The notes under the pieces are model-generated. The model saw only the letters and a program-made list of their open reading frames with translations, was not told the DNA's origin and searched no databases. A stretch of 64,000 nt of DNA from Sphaerolaimus hirsutus (lineage: Eukaryota; Nematoda; Chromadorea; Monhysterida; Sphaerolaimidae): positions 620,001 to 684,000 of the forward strand of contig OZ038452.1 in NCBI GenBank assembly GCA_964036195.1. Reading direction: 5' to 3'. The translations under genes and the position numbers were made by a program. Positions 24,301-31,133 of the stretch are shown in pieces; positions within the stretch are counted from its first letter, which is position 1; each line of letters begins with the position of its first letter.

Positions 24301-26155
24301 CGGGCCCCAGCGCCACGGCCACCATCCGCGAGCTGGACGAGGCCGGCGACGAGCCGCAGCACAGCCACGCGGTCCGTCAACTCGCCTTGCACTTGTACAA
24401 TGTTTCACACTGCTGCGAAGATGTTCAGTGTGCACGCCGTTTTTGTTTCCTTTCCTTAAAAGTGTAAATTGAAGATTACAATTTACAAATACCGCAAATC
24501 CTCGAATAAGACCCCCTCGAATAACTCCCCCCTGTTGGCGAGGCGCGGAAAAAATAACTCCCCCCTCTAGGGTTGGCAAGCGATTTTTTTTAAGCGATTT
24601 TTTTTTTTAAATTCCGATTTTTTTTTTTTTAAATCGCAGCACCCGTACCGATTTTTTTTTAAAAAATCGCTGGCAAAAAAATTTGGTACTCAAGCACTAG
24701 GTAAAATGCAAAAGTTTTGCGCGCAAGCGCGCACTTTCATGCAAACAATCCACAAGTTGCTTTTTTCATGGCTTTGACAACCAATTTGGGGGGTGTAGTA
24801 CCCATTTATGTGTGTTTTTAAGCGTGTAAGGTAGGCTGTGAATTATTTTAGGAAGTATTCATAGTTATGCTTTGTGTTGTCACATCAAACATTTATGCAA
24901 AATGCATCCATGATCACTTCCAATATCATTTATATTTTGTTCTGAGCAAGAACATGCTATTTCTGCAAATAAAATTGCAAATTGTCGATGAAATGTGATT
25001 CACCTCACAAATATAACAATTTAATTACATTTACACTTAAAAATAACTGACTTTCAAGCTTTTCCGAAGCTCTACAGTACTTATATTAGCACAGAAAGTA
25101 TAAGTGTGCACTCCCTACCAATTTATATGGCTTTTATTACCCCCAGAGGCGATTTTAGGCAGAAATGGGGCTAATTTTGACCCCAGCGATTTTTATTTAA
25201 AAAAATCGATTTTATTTTAAAAAAATCGATTTTTTTTTTTAAAAATTGGGGTTGTTAAAAAAAATCGATTTTTTTCCAACCCTACCCCCCTCGAATAACT
25301 CCCCCCTCATAAATAACTCCCCCCTTTGGATGAAAACAATACAATACAAAAGAATATAAGCCTACAGCAGCGAAAGCAAATACATGATGTGTATGCAATG
25401 TATACACTGTTTTTGTTGTTGTTGGACAGTTAAATACATGAATTACATCAGTGGTCTCCTAGGGGGGGGGGGCTGGGGGGGGCGCTGCCCCCCCCCCAAA
25501 TCGGCCAGCTATCTACCTATCCCGGTGGCCGCTCAGCTATCTATCTATCCCGAGGCGAAAGTTTTGGCTACTACCCCCAAAGACACCCCCCCCCCAATCG
25601 CTCAGCTATCTATCTATCTGGAGTGGTTTTTGAGAAATTTTGCCCCAATTTTCGCTCAAAATCACTAATTTTCATAACTTTTTATAGTTTTTCACTTTCA
25701 AAATCGTGCTTTCCGGCTATATGCATGGTGACATACCTATTTTTAGCCATTCAAAACCTACTTTTGGCTACTTTTAACTGTTCATTAGCGATTTTTTCCC
25801 CGTTCTGCCTATAAGCCTATATATTGTGCCTTGAACCTTGAAAAAGCCTATATATTGTGCCCTTGAATAACTCCCCCCTCCAAAACGTTTGAGGAAAAAA
25901 TAACTCCCCTGGGGCTTATTCGAGGATTTAGGGTAACTACATCAAATACTGCGTCACGCAAATAAGTTAATTGACGTCTTTTCTCGCTTTCAAAATACCG
26001 CCTGTTCAAATGGGAAAAATGAATGTGGCGGCACACTTGCAACTTGTTTTGTGTTCTTGCAGCGCGGCGACTCGTCGACGGGCGGGCGGCGCAGCACCAC
26101 GGACGAGAGCGAGATGGTCGACAGCGCCGACGAGAGCCAAGTGCATCTGCTGTGA
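207..26155 (+). CDS. unc80: UNC80, NALCN channel-complex subunit (3' part, 29 exons)
   Basis: UNC80 is a very large scaffold protein that binds the NALCN sodium-leak channel together with UNC79 and sets its surface level and activity in neurons. Recognition rests on long conserved blocks, for example around RINFLHEELVHLPAFPRKAL, MATYINMAIHFNNLF, SDVNFCLNLML and HWPKIAKIVRDLASKR. Twenty-nine exons, listed separately, stay in one frame through every junction, total 4,366 nt and end at TGA 26153-26155. The product has no obvious enzyme motif, and the last third is low-complexity (Gly/Ala/Ser, a CAG-coded Gln run, charged C-terminus). Exons are GC-rich and introns AT-rich. Three introns are whole mobile elements. 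The 5' half of the gene, including the start codon, lies before the window. Identity is from family recognition, not a search; splice sites are inferred. Confidence 0.9.
817..1138. mobile_element. Two introner-family copies in tandem
   Basis: Copy 1 is 817-968, copy 2 is 974-1138. The flanking and shared junctions read TCTGG (812-816), CCTGG (969-973) and CCTGG (1139-1143). Copy 2 seems to have used the duplication of copy 1 as target. They sit in the first unc80 intron of the window. Confidence 0.8.
1642..2500. mobile_element. hAT-like element with TTTTATTT/ACAAAAATT core
   Basis: Ends CAGGGTTGG...CCAACCCTG with a perfect 8-bp duplication CTCCCAAG (1634-1641, 2501-2508). The body is arrays of TTTTATTTTATT and TTTTACAAAAATT. 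An introner-like stretch and ATCCAAAT runs lie inside (1930-2230). No transposase ORF. Confidence 0.85.
2565..2732. mobile_element. Decayed introner-family copy
   Basis: Left arm ACCATGTAAAGTGTTAAGTG, right arm TTTTACAGGGTGCGGGACTG. The termini are worn and no clear duplication remains. Confidence 0.6.
3543..3721. mobile_element. TA-flanked CCGTATATACTCGAATAA MITE
   Basis: 179 bp with ends CCGTATATACTCGAATAA and TTATTCGAGGATATACGG between TA dinucleotides. Core rich in CCCC and CTCGAATAA. Confidence 0.8.
3928..4014 (+). CDS. unc80: unc80 exon b
   Basis: 29 codons, EHLLGVLRKLVLCYKQ..., phase 0 at both ends. Acceptor ATCGCAG, donor GTTGGT. The preceding 3.6-kb intron is filled with elements. 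Confidence 0.85.
4194..4330 (+). CDS. unc80: unc80 exon c
   Basis: Begins IGFVMYYVRSPCEGGQTAVS, ends CTC AG before donor GTGCGT (phase 2). Confidence 0.88.
4751..4993 (+). CDS. unc80: unc80 exon d
   Basis: Begins G to complete Arg, then KEQCDHALLITANVPSAKK; ends TAYV-R (phase 2) before GTGCGC. The intron before it carries a repeat whose relative is near 55930-56190. Confidence 0.88.
5206..5277 (+). CDS. unc80: unc80 exon e
   Basis: Encodes RDFYFFHRSQYPQLNLVKLD then HSSA and two bases of Trp. Its 3' edge is the introner insertion point in CCTGG. Confidence 0.88.
5278..5468 (+). mobile_element. Introner forming a whole unc80 intron, apparent GT-TG ends
   Basis: The intron between SSAW and SRIRET is one 186-bp inverted-repeat element (5279-5464) plus one copy of its duplication. 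CCTGG lies at 5274-5278 and again at 5465-5469. The left end reads TGCCAATCCCAGACC and the right end GGGTCTGGGACTGCCC. The frame is restored only if everything between the two CCTGG copies is removed, leaving GTGCC...CCCTG as intron ends. The usual AG is therefore TG. Acceptors tried nearby give stops or the wrong frame. Either a non-canonical splice is used or this allele is impaired. Confidence 0.85.
5469..5565 (+). CDS. unc80: unc80 exon f
   Basis: G completes Trp, then SRIRETAFTQKFIDTGKVML; ends SPEKI, phase 0, donor GTTGGT, which joins cleanly to VPQRINF. Confidence 0.85.
5727..6013. mobile_element. CCGTA-type MITE, worn
   Basis: Starts TACCGTAACATTTGCTTGAA and ends near AGCAAATACAGTACACG, with C-runs and TCGAAAAGCC units. 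It lies just before exon g, and boundaries are approximate. Confidence 0.55.
6032..6263 (+). CDS. unc80: unc80 exon g
   Basis: VPQRINFLHEELVHLP... to LFINVIN; 77 codons plus one base, donor GTGCGT. Among the best conserved blocks. Confidence 0.9.
6296..6712. mobile_element. Longer introner-family copy
   Basis: About 0.4 kb of repeated TGTAAAATG/TGCAAAGTGTCAAA units, longer than the intron-forming copies, with right end CAGGCTCTGAGAGTGGCA. Inside an ordinary intron. Confidence 0.65.
6740..8130. mobile_element. 1.39-kb foldback element in unc80 intron
   Basis: Ends CATAGGGGAGTTTGAGGGTA... and its complement, flanked by GTCGCAGT (6732-6739) and ATCGCAGT (8131-8138), an 8-bp duplication with one mismatch. 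Nearly the whole element is an inverted repeat: the stretch at 6856-6935 (GGTCGGGGCTAATTACAAGT, GATAGGGTGGGTCTATAAAA) recurs inverted at 7940-8015. G-runs lie just inside the ends. Related to 27148-28790. Confidence 0.85.
8170..8402 (+). CDS. unc80: unc80 exon h
   Basis: GVMLLHCEDAVVLRQCMATY... to KPFLLQ, phase 1 in, phase 0 out, donor GTGGGC. The intron before it contains a 1.4-kb foldback element. Confidence 0.9.
8424..8675. repeat. CACACTAGTT-type MITE
   Basis: Left end TTGGCGCTGCGGACACACTAG, right end CTAGTGTGTGCGGCAACAA. Inside are inverted GAGTTTACCAGAATGA-type segments common to the family. Confidence 0.75.
8728..8793 (+). CDS. unc80: unc80 exon i
   Basis: 22 codons, MFGSVANILDTNESEYVFDP then MR; canonical donor GTAAGT. 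Confidence 0.88.
9237..10017. mobile_element. hAT-like element with ATATCGA arrays
   Basis: Ends TAGGGTTCAAGCGATATATCG and TCATATCGTTTGAACCCTA, with 8-bp duplication GCACAAAG (9229-9236)/GCACAAAC (10018-10025). Both arms are arrays of the self-complementary motif ATATCGA around an AT-rich centre (about 9410-9800). Confidence 0.88.
10049..10257 (+). CDS. unc80: unc80 exon j
   Basis: VKSIYLFQLVMSLEQLEMSK... to VAPDS plus AA of Lys; donor GTAGGT. Confidence 0.9.
10310..10494. mobile_element. Introner-family copy inside an intron
   Basis: Left AGCAGTCCCAGACCCTGTAA, right TAGGGTCTGGGACTGGCA. Flanks TGTGG and CGTGG suggest a mutated duplication. Confidence 0.75.
10773..10955 (+). CDS. unc80: unc80 exon k
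   Basis: A completes Lys, then RSYQMLVIMDALSPHVIRHL...; ends phase 2, donor GTGCGT. Confidence 0.9.
10979..11146. mobile_element. Introner-family copy inside an intron, CCTGG duplication
   Basis: CCTGG at 10974-10978 and 11147-11151. The right end CAGGGTGTGGGACTGGCA is well kept and the left end is worn. Confidence 0.78.
11473..11622 (+). CDS. unc80: unc80 exon l
   Basis: RNYTGPQKTFDIVNVVGGEG... to GHFWS-R, phase 2 both ends. Confidence 0.88.
11665..11984. mobile_element. TA-flanked CCGTATTTGCTCGAATAA MITE
   Basis: 320 bp, ends CCGTATTTGCTCGAATAATT and GCAAGCAAATACGG, TA on both sides. Confidence 0.82.
12041..12199 (+). CDS. unc80: unc80 exon m
   Basis: RSGTKKSIAAWMEAGGATTP, a short Gln run, then HREAFRRP-R. 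The 3' edge is an introner insertion point. Confidence 0.86.
12200..12390 (+). mobile_element. Introner forming a whole unc80 intron (GT-AG)
   Basis: A 186-bp element (12201-12386) flanked by CCAGG at 12196-12200 and 12387-12391. Left end TGCCACTCCCAGGC, right end CAGGGTCTGTGACTGCTT. The last G of the left duplication with the first T of the element makes GT, and CCAG of the right copy makes the acceptor. The two arms match along most of their length, so the transcript could fold into a hairpin that brings both splice sites together. Splicing joins RRP-R to DAFLCLAAGF in frame. Confidence 0.93.
12391..12594 (+). CDS. unc80: unc80 exon n
   Basis: DAFLCLAAGFLHRVGPRLKE... to GKGLQ-R/S, phase 2, donor GTTCGC. 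Confidence 0.88.
12659..12782 (+). CDS. unc80: unc80 exon o
   Basis: SYFLKILPATDWSLEQNRAA... to KRGALR. The intron before it is only 64 bp. Donor GTTCGT, phase 0. Confidence 0.85.
13059..13154 (+). CDS. unc80: unc80 exon p
   Basis: 32 codons, RRTNWHALSNWLLGLHKTIV... to HLHPLK, phase 0. Confidence 0.88.
13762..13914 (+). CDS. unc80: unc80 exon q
   Basis: 51 codons, TTTQMCLRIITGES... to YFCNAVLK; phase 0, donor GTGCGT. Confidence 0.85.
13935..14245. repeat. Dispersed TATCTACCTAT/GAGAAATTTT repeat
   Basis: A shared unit (CAGCTATATCTACCTATTTG, AAATTTTCCCCTCC, AAAGCCTACCTATATATCGA) also found near 15780-15930, 25445-25855, 30050-30330 and 52485-52700. Ends not defined. Confidence 0.6.
14304..14460 (+). 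CDS. unc80: unc80 exon r
   Basis: LATYLMHTLPPATFSLEIAC... to RSAAVNK plus G; donor GTTGGT. The reading frame continues upstream through VGTQ, so the acceptor (ACGCAG) is the only in-phase choice found but could lie slightly further 5'. Confidence 0.8.
15492..15709. mobile_element. Introner sister family: same ends, different core
   Basis: 218 bp, ends TGCCGGTTCCGCAAGTGG and CCACTTGCGGAACTGGCC, with a perfect CCTGG duplication (15487-15491, 15710-15714). The core is AGTTAAGAGTTAAAAC-type repeats instead of TGTAAAATG. Located in the intron between exons r and s. Confidence 0.82.
16434..16558 (+). CDS. unc80: unc80 exon s
   Basis: DSHQLSQSDVNFCLNLMLAA... to VAALQ; ends phase 0 at the next introner. 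Confidence 0.88.
16559..16750 (+). mobile_element. Introner forming a whole unc80 intron (GT-AG)
   Basis: Element 16560-16746 (187 bp). Left flank GCAGG, right flank CCAGG, so the duplication has one mismatch. Left end TGCCAGTCCCAGACCCTG, right end CAGGGTCTGGGATAGCT. The two arms are near-perfect complements, including an unusual shared stretch TGTCGAATGTCACAGAAAG on the left and its complement on the right. Splicing joins VAALQ to GGFGGAGKQ. Confidence 0.93.
16751..16829 (+). CDS. unc80: unc80 exon t
   Basis: GGFGGAGKQSLAPVPSSLGA then SFMRTA plus G; phase 1. Confidence 0.82.
17001..17364. mobile_element. TA-flanked CCGTATATACTCGAATAA MITE
   Basis: Ends CCGTATATACTCGAATAAGA and TTCAAGGATAAACGG between TA dinucleotides; core with CTCGAATAACTCCCCC units. 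Confidence 0.78.
17529..17717 (+). CDS. unc80: unc80 exon u
   Basis: Gly/Ala/Ser-rich, then GSVSLTDRGHSATVSTQRAV and EPVCQCVLL; donor GTCGGT, phase 1, joins ALKVMLVAL. Confidence 0.83.
17924..18376. mobile_element. Broken sister-family introner next to a CCGTA-type remnant
   Basis: CCAGG then GGGCAGTTCCGCAAATTG, followed by AAAATGGCAAAAGCG arms to about 18080. A TCGAGGGGGGAATTATT repeat follows and replaces the expected right end. Confidence 0.5.
18648..18832 (+). CDS. unc80: unc80 exon v
   Basis: ALKVMLVALPGQLTSHWPKI... to APLVEHK; a well conserved block, phase 0. Confidence 0.9.
19033..19139 (+). CDS. unc80: unc80 exon w
   Basis: ICGGPRAAAESELSWQAELR... to GHCA-R; donor GTGAGC. Confidence 0.82.
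19279..19410 (+). CDS. unc80: unc80 exon x
   Basis: RLADLARELAATKEDLANRC... to GSAH-R. An in-frame alternative donor (AACAG GTGCGC) lies inside it near 19331. Confidence 0.78.
19612..19778 (+). CDS. unc80: unc80 exon y
   Basis: Polar, basic segment SHGPGMQSHRLSAASGGKRS... to AATEK plus G; donor GTGCGT. A remnant of the GGGATC-type element sits in the intron just before it (19447-19600). Confidence 0.8.
19848..20080. repeat. CACACTAGTT-type MITE
   Basis: Ends TTGGCGCTGCGCACACTAG and TTAGTGTGTGCAGCGACA, same internal GAGTTTACCAG segments as the copies at 8424 and 52207. Confidence 0.72.
20587..20875. mobile_element. CCGTATTTCC MITE with four internal repeats
   Basis: Ends CCGTATTTCC and GGGGAAATACGG. 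The core holds about four copies of a unit near 55 bp containing AAAATGGATACTATGAATTT followed by CCCCCCTCGAAATACC. Confidence 0.78.
21218..21367 (+). CDS. unc80: unc80 exon z
   Basis: GAAGGHESSTQPSGSSTRRQ, five CAG-coded Gln, then VTPAVLQAAEAFR plus G; donor GTGCCG. Confidence 0.78.
21641..22073. mobile_element. hAT-like element with GGGATC arrays
   Basis: Ends TAGGGTTCAAACGGGATTG and GATCCCGTTTGAACCCTA, perfect 8-bp duplication GCTGCAAG (21633-21640, 22074-22081). Arms are arrays of CGGGATCGGGATTG. Confidence 0.92.
22938..23289. mobile_element. Long introner-family copy, CCTGG duplication
   Basis: CCTGG at 22933-22937 and 23290-23294. Right end CAGGACTTGGGACTGCCC; the left end TGGCAGTCTCGAG is worn. 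Interior of repeated TGTCATG.AAAGTGTCAAAT units, 352 bp. Confidence 0.75.
23717..23974 (+). CDS. unc80: unc80 exon aa
   Basis: GESSQQQAHGAAKQVTMAPA, then RSKSLRWRSATS and SGSVTSLDRPR plus G; phase 1 both ends. Confidence 0.83.
24223..24371 (+). CDS. unc80: unc80 exon bb
   Basis: VSFCGAAGQLPVSQSAIISA... to EPQHSHA; phase 0, donor GTCCGT. Confidence 0.8.
24492..25933. mobile_element. Nested element pile in the last unc80 intron
   Basis: Outer element: CCGCAAATCCTCGAATAAGA at the left, TTCGAGGATTTAGGG at the right, TA on both sides, CTCGAATAACTCCCCC units within. A hAT-like element (24568-25284) and a TATCTACCTATC repeat (about 25445-25855) are inserted into it. Confidence 0.72.
24568..25284. 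mobile_element. hAT-like element with AAAATCGATTTT core
   Basis: Ends TAGGGTTGGCAAGCGATTTT and its near complement ending CCAACCCTA. 8-bp duplication CCCCCCTC (24560-24567, 25285-25292), created inside the older C-rich MITE. Confidence 0.88.
26063..26155 (+). CDS. unc80: unc80 last exon with stop
   Basis: RGDSSTGGRRSTTDESEMVD... ending QVHLL and TGA. No clear AATAAA close downstream; AATAAG occurs near 26268 just before a mobile element. Confidence 0.85.
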   Translation, partial: RGDSSTGGRRSTTDESEMVDSADESQVHLL

Positions 26156-26280
26156 CGCTGCTCGCGGCACCCCCAGCCCCCCCCCCGGTGTGCGTTGCCC
26201 CGATTGGCTACTATTTCGGTTTCGTACATCTAGTTTTTCTTACAAAATCAACCACTTAGCATTTTGAAATAAGCCCTATG

Positions 26281-26807
26281 TAATGATGGCAAAAAAAAGA
26301 TTCGAAAATTCGAAAACGTTTTCGAATTTTCGAATTTGTTAGGACTTTTCGAATTTTTAATCACGTGGTGAAAAAATACATACTAATCGATTTTTTTCAA
26401 AAGATTCGAAAATTCAAAAACGTTTTCGAATTTTTTGGTGTTTTTTGTTCAATATGAGTAAAAAATGCATAAACTTAACTAAAATATCATATTCATGTGG
26501 ATTTTTTGTAGCAGCAGATGCAAAATACTTATGCGGTAACAGCGGTAAGGCTGTAAAACATAAAGATGTATTCAAAGGTCAGACAAAAGATTCGATAATG
26601 CAATAAAATGATGCCAAAAAATTCGTAAAGTAACAAAAAGATTCGAAAATTCGAAAAGTAATGAAAAAGATTTGAAAATTGGAAAATTCGAAAACTAAAT
26701 TTGAAAATTCGAACACTATTTTCTGAAAAATTCGAAAATTCAAAAAGTGTTTTTGAAAAAAATACTTAAAAATTGAAATACTTTTTTGAGAGTGTTTGCC
26801 ATCGTTA
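26281..26807. mobile_element. hAT-like element with TTCGAAAA arrays
   Basis: Ends TAATGATGGCAAAAAA and TTTGCCATCGTTA, perfect 8-bp duplication GCCCTATG (26273-26280, 26808-26815). Body of GATTCGAAAATTCGAAAA repeats. Same family as 51912-53150. Confidence 0.9.
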
Positions 26808-27147
26808 GCCCTATGCAAGACCTACATATGTTCATCTGAGGTTTATGCGTGCTGAACTACCAAAGGTGGCAACTGATGTTGAACTGAGTTATTTTTAACT
26901 TTTTTAAGAGGGATTCAAATCCATAGAATTTGGGCGAGCTTCGTTATTTTGATCATTATAAATCTGCCATCCGTGTGGGCCGCTTTCAATATGAATTTTC
27001 TCGCAGGTTTCAGTGGTCTGCTGGATGTTGACGGAAGATTCCTATTCGATATTTTTACAGGTGATACACACATAATTACCCTAGCCTGATTTCTCAATAT
27101 TCAGATATTTTTCCGGTTACAATGTAACACGCTTTTACATTTATGTA

Positions 27148-28790
27148 TTAGGTTGTAAACTAAATAAGTTATACATATTTTTGGCGATTTCACATACACG
27201 TACATTTATGCGTCCCATTATGTTGTACATTGGCCAATTTGGTTGCCCTTCGAGTATGTTGGGGTCTGGGCTATGGCGAATTGTTTTGGTTTCCTCGAAT
27301 AATCCCCCAGTCCAGAGATAAGGGGGGTCTATAAAAAGGTGTTCATTTTGCACGGATGATCTGCACATTGACTTTGAAGCTTAATCACTGGGCCATTTCT
27401 GGCCGATCCGGATCGTTGAACACTTAAAATGATCAGGACTACCTGCAGATTCCATTTTTGTGGTCAGATTAGTGATGTCTAAATTCCGTATGCCGATTTG
27501 ACCCGGTCTTGGAACATGGAAAAATAATTTTTTTAACATGCTATCATATACTTTAGACAAAAAGAACAAATCTACCCACAAAAGTTATTTCAATATCTTC
27601 TTCCAATCAAAAGTTATAGCACTTTGAACTTTCGCCTCACACTCATAAAATAACCACATGAACAACAGGGCATACAGATAATCAGAACATAAAAATGAAA
27701 TCTACAGGTCATTATGATCATTTTAAGCATTCATAGGTTTTGAATTTGCATGCTTTCGTCTTCATGTGGTAATTTATATTTTTGGTTTGGAGGCGGAACG
27801 TGGAAGTATGAAGTGCTGTAACTTTTGACTGAAACAAGATATTAAAATAATTTTTTGGCCAGATTTATTCTTTTTGTCTGAAGTATATGATAGCATGTTC
27901 AAAAAGAACCGCCTTGAAAAATTATTATTACAATTATTTTTCATGTTCAAAAATCGGGTCAAATCGGCATACGGAATTTAGACATCACTAATCAAACCAC
28001 AAAAATGGAATCTGCAGGTTTTACCGATGATTTTAAGTGTTGATCGACGCGAATCGACCCAGTAATGGCTGATTTATGAGGGTCAGGCCTCCTACGCACA
28101 AATGCCTGGTACGCACAAACGCCCGGTACGCACAAAATTGTGCCCGCCACGCACATCTGACCGGTAACTTACATGTCTGATGATCTTTGCGTACTGGACA
28201 GATGGTCAGTAATGTTATTGCCAGCTTTTTTTCACTTCACTGATATCTGAAAATCACTTGAAAAAGTGTCAAGTGAAAAAACCGGTCAAAAATAGCCATT
28301 ATCCACCGTTTTTTTCACTTGACACTTTTTCAAGTGATGTTCAAATATGTTTGAAAAGACAAAAAGTTAACTAATGTCATTGCGCAACTTTTTTTCACTT
28401 CACTCACAAGTGTGAAGTGAAAAACACGGTCAAAATGTAATGTAATGTCATTTTGTACCGGGCAGATGTGCGTGGCTGGCACAATTTTGTGCGTACCACC
28501 GGGCATTTGTGCGTACCAGGCATTTGTGCGTACAAGTGCACGGCCGATTTATGACGCTTCAAAGTCAAAGTCCAGATCACCCGTGCAAAATGACCACCTT
28601 TTTGTAGACCCCCTTATCTCGGGACTGGGGGATTATTCGAGGAAACAACAACATTTCGTCATAGCGCAGACCCCAAACCCCAACATACTCGAACGACATC
28701 AAATTAGAACAACGTACAACAGAATGGGACGCATGAATGTATATGTATTTGATATCGCAAAAAATTAAACTTATTTAGTTTACAACCTAA
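27148..28790. mobile_element. 1.64-kb foldback element, TA-flanked
   Basis: Ends TTAGGTTGTAAACTAAATAA and TTATTTAGTTTACAACCTAA with TA on each side. Arms several hundred bases long; they carry CCTCGAATAATCCCCCAGTC and GATAAGGGGGGTCTATAAAA, recalling GATAGGGTGGGTCTATAAAA of the 6740-8130 element. A second palindrome sits in the middle (28085-28540). No transposase seen. Confidence 0.82.
28085..28540. repeat. GCACAAATGCC foldback inside a foldback
   Basis: Left arm CGCACAAATGCCTGGTACGC repeated, right arm its complement (GCGTACCAGGCATTTGTGCG), with an inner TTTTTCACTTGACACTTTTT palindrome. Resembles the ends of 31134-32246. Confidence 0.65.
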
Positions 28791-29292
28791 TATGATGAGC
28801 TTACATAGTGTTATTGTTGGCGAGGATGTTTTTTATGTTTGGAGAACATTTTCCATAACACTGAAAAAAATATTACTGCGACACAGTACTTTTTATTATT
28901 GCCACACAGTACTTTTAAAGGGTGGCCCTTTTAAATACTTTTCGAACTTAGGTATACATAGAGTACACGATAATAGACACGTTATTGTCGTTTTTTACGC
29001 TTTTTGGGTATCGCCAACGCGCTAAGACTTTATCCGATGAATACTTTTTATCTCATATTTAGCACTACGACAAAGACATTCTATCTAGTCTTACTTGAAC
29101 TTCTAGTCAAGAAGAGAATTAGGATTTATTAGGACAATTTTGATGCTTAGGGTTGTTTTTGTTTGTTCGGTATAATCGCTAATTTGTGTTACGGATACTT
29201 TGTATAATATTGGATCTTTTCTGAATTAAAAAATAGTACCTAAATAGATGTCTGTTGCCATTATGATTACTGAAATAAAACAAATATACCTA

Positions 29293-29450
29293 ATACCAGA
29301 GTTGTGCAAATACTGGTATTTTTGGAAAACGTAAACGTAAATGTAAATACCTTTTCCAAATCAAAAGTATAAATACTAAAACGTAAGGTATTTTTGAAAT
29401 ACCAAGGAATACGTATAAAAAAACGTAAACGTAAAAAAATTTACACACAG
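29293..29450. repeat. Half of a CAGAGTTGTGCAAATAC element
   Basis: CAGAGTTGTGCAAATACTGG followed by AAAACGTAAACGTAAA repeats, as in 32428-33245; no right end found. Confidence 0.55.
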
Positions 29451-29792
29451 TATTTGCCATTGTGCTTTGGAAATACCATTATTTTCACCTTTCGATGCGT
29501 CAATTGCTCCATCTGTTTTATTTGTCGTATCACCTTCTATTTATCGTTATGCTGTAACTCCGGCTTTATATGTGAAAGTTTTAGGTACCCCTTTACCCGG
29601 CCTGCTATCGTTCACTTACCCAATCAATTCACAGCGGGCGTATTAACTTTCTGTAAAAATTTATTTATTCACCCTTCATTCACTGTCCGCAGTTTGTGGA
29701 TATGGTTTGTGGATTTGGCAGAGATTACAGCTCAGCGTGAATTTGACGTAAAATTACATGGTAAAATTAATTACATGAGTGTGGATCATGCT

Positions 29793-30953
29793 CAGGGTTG
29801 GCAAAATCTCAGAGAAAAAAATAAAAATAAAATTAAAATAAAATGGAAAATTGAAGAATAAAATAAAATGGAAAATTGATAAAATAAAAATACATATTTA
29901 GATACAAATTCAATACAAATTTTAGTAAAATTGTACAAAAATTTGAATTTTTGTACAGTGTAAGTAAAATGTTACAAAAACTCGAGTGTCTGTAAAAACC
30001 CTATAAAAAGTTTTATATCCTGTTGCTTAAGATTTTAGCTGCCAATTTGCATAACTGGTGCCTTGTTGTTGCTTTCATTGTATTGATTGAAAAATATTTT
30101 TGCTCAAAATTGCAAATTTTCACATCTTTTAATACATTATCACCTAAAATCACTAATTTATGTGATTTTTTCCTATTTTCTTTGGTCCATACTTGAAAAA
30201 GCCTATACACTGAACCCTGCAAGCCCCCCCCCACCCCCCAAAAGTAACAAATGTTTAGCTATCTTCCATCGGGAGGAGCAATTAGCTACATATCTATCCG
30301 GCCCCTGTGAGGGTCACAAGTCTACCGTATTTCCCAGGGGGTGATTGTTTCAGAGTGAGAATTTTGAGGGGGGGGGGTATTTCGAGGGGGGGCTTATTAT
30401 TTCGCCAGAAATTTTTTGAAATTCCAGTACTGAATTGTCATCTGTAACATACGCAGACGTAGAAAAATGCAACAATAACCGCTATATATAAGAGTCTATT
30501 GACTTATATAAGTGTGTAACACCGTTCTAACGTAACAATTCATAGTTTTTAACGTGTGTTTTGCATTGGCCAAATCACAAACCGCAGTTTTGTCATGTAC
30601 GTTAACTGTACACTCTATTTGGGGGGGTATTTCGAGGGGGTGGGTAATTATTTCATAGTGTCCATTTTGAGGGTGGTATATCGAGACGAGGGTATTTCGA
30701 GGAAATACGGTACATTAAATTTTGTTGTATTCATCGGCATGCTTCTAGCGTGCACATTGTTTTATGGCCTTGCATCCAAGATTCCGATTTTTTGTAAAAA
30801 ATTTGTAAAATGGTTTCATTTTATTTTATTAATGACATCTCAGAATAAAACAAAATAAAATAAAATGAAACATGAATAAAATTAAAATAAAATACAATTT
30901 TAATAATAAAAAATACAATTTTAGTAAAAAGAATTTTACTAAAACCAACCATG
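29793..30953. mobile_element. hAT-like insertion in copy A (empty in copy B)
   Basis: Starts CAGGGTTGGCAAAATCTCAG and ends CCAACCATG. Duplication ATCATGCT at 29785-29792 and 30954-30961. Copy B has ATCATGCT once, uninterrupted. Same family as 1642-2500; nested repeats inside. Confidence 0.92.
30326..30711. mobile_element. CCGTATTTCC MITE nested in the hAT-like insertion
   Basis: Ends CCGTATTTCCCAGGGGG and TCGAGGAAATACGG, TA on each side; C/G-rich TCGAGG core. Confidence 0.75.
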
Positions 30954-31133
30954 ATCATGCTACAGGTCTACAATTTTTTATGGATAATATATGTATCAAT
31001 ACTTTAATCGTGTTCAATACTGAGTGTTGTCAGCCAAAGCTAGTACGAATTGAAAAATTTAATTTTTTTCATTTTACGTCAGGGAGTAAATGTGAAATTA
31101 GTTGTAGACCTGTGGCTGTAGCATCATCCACAC

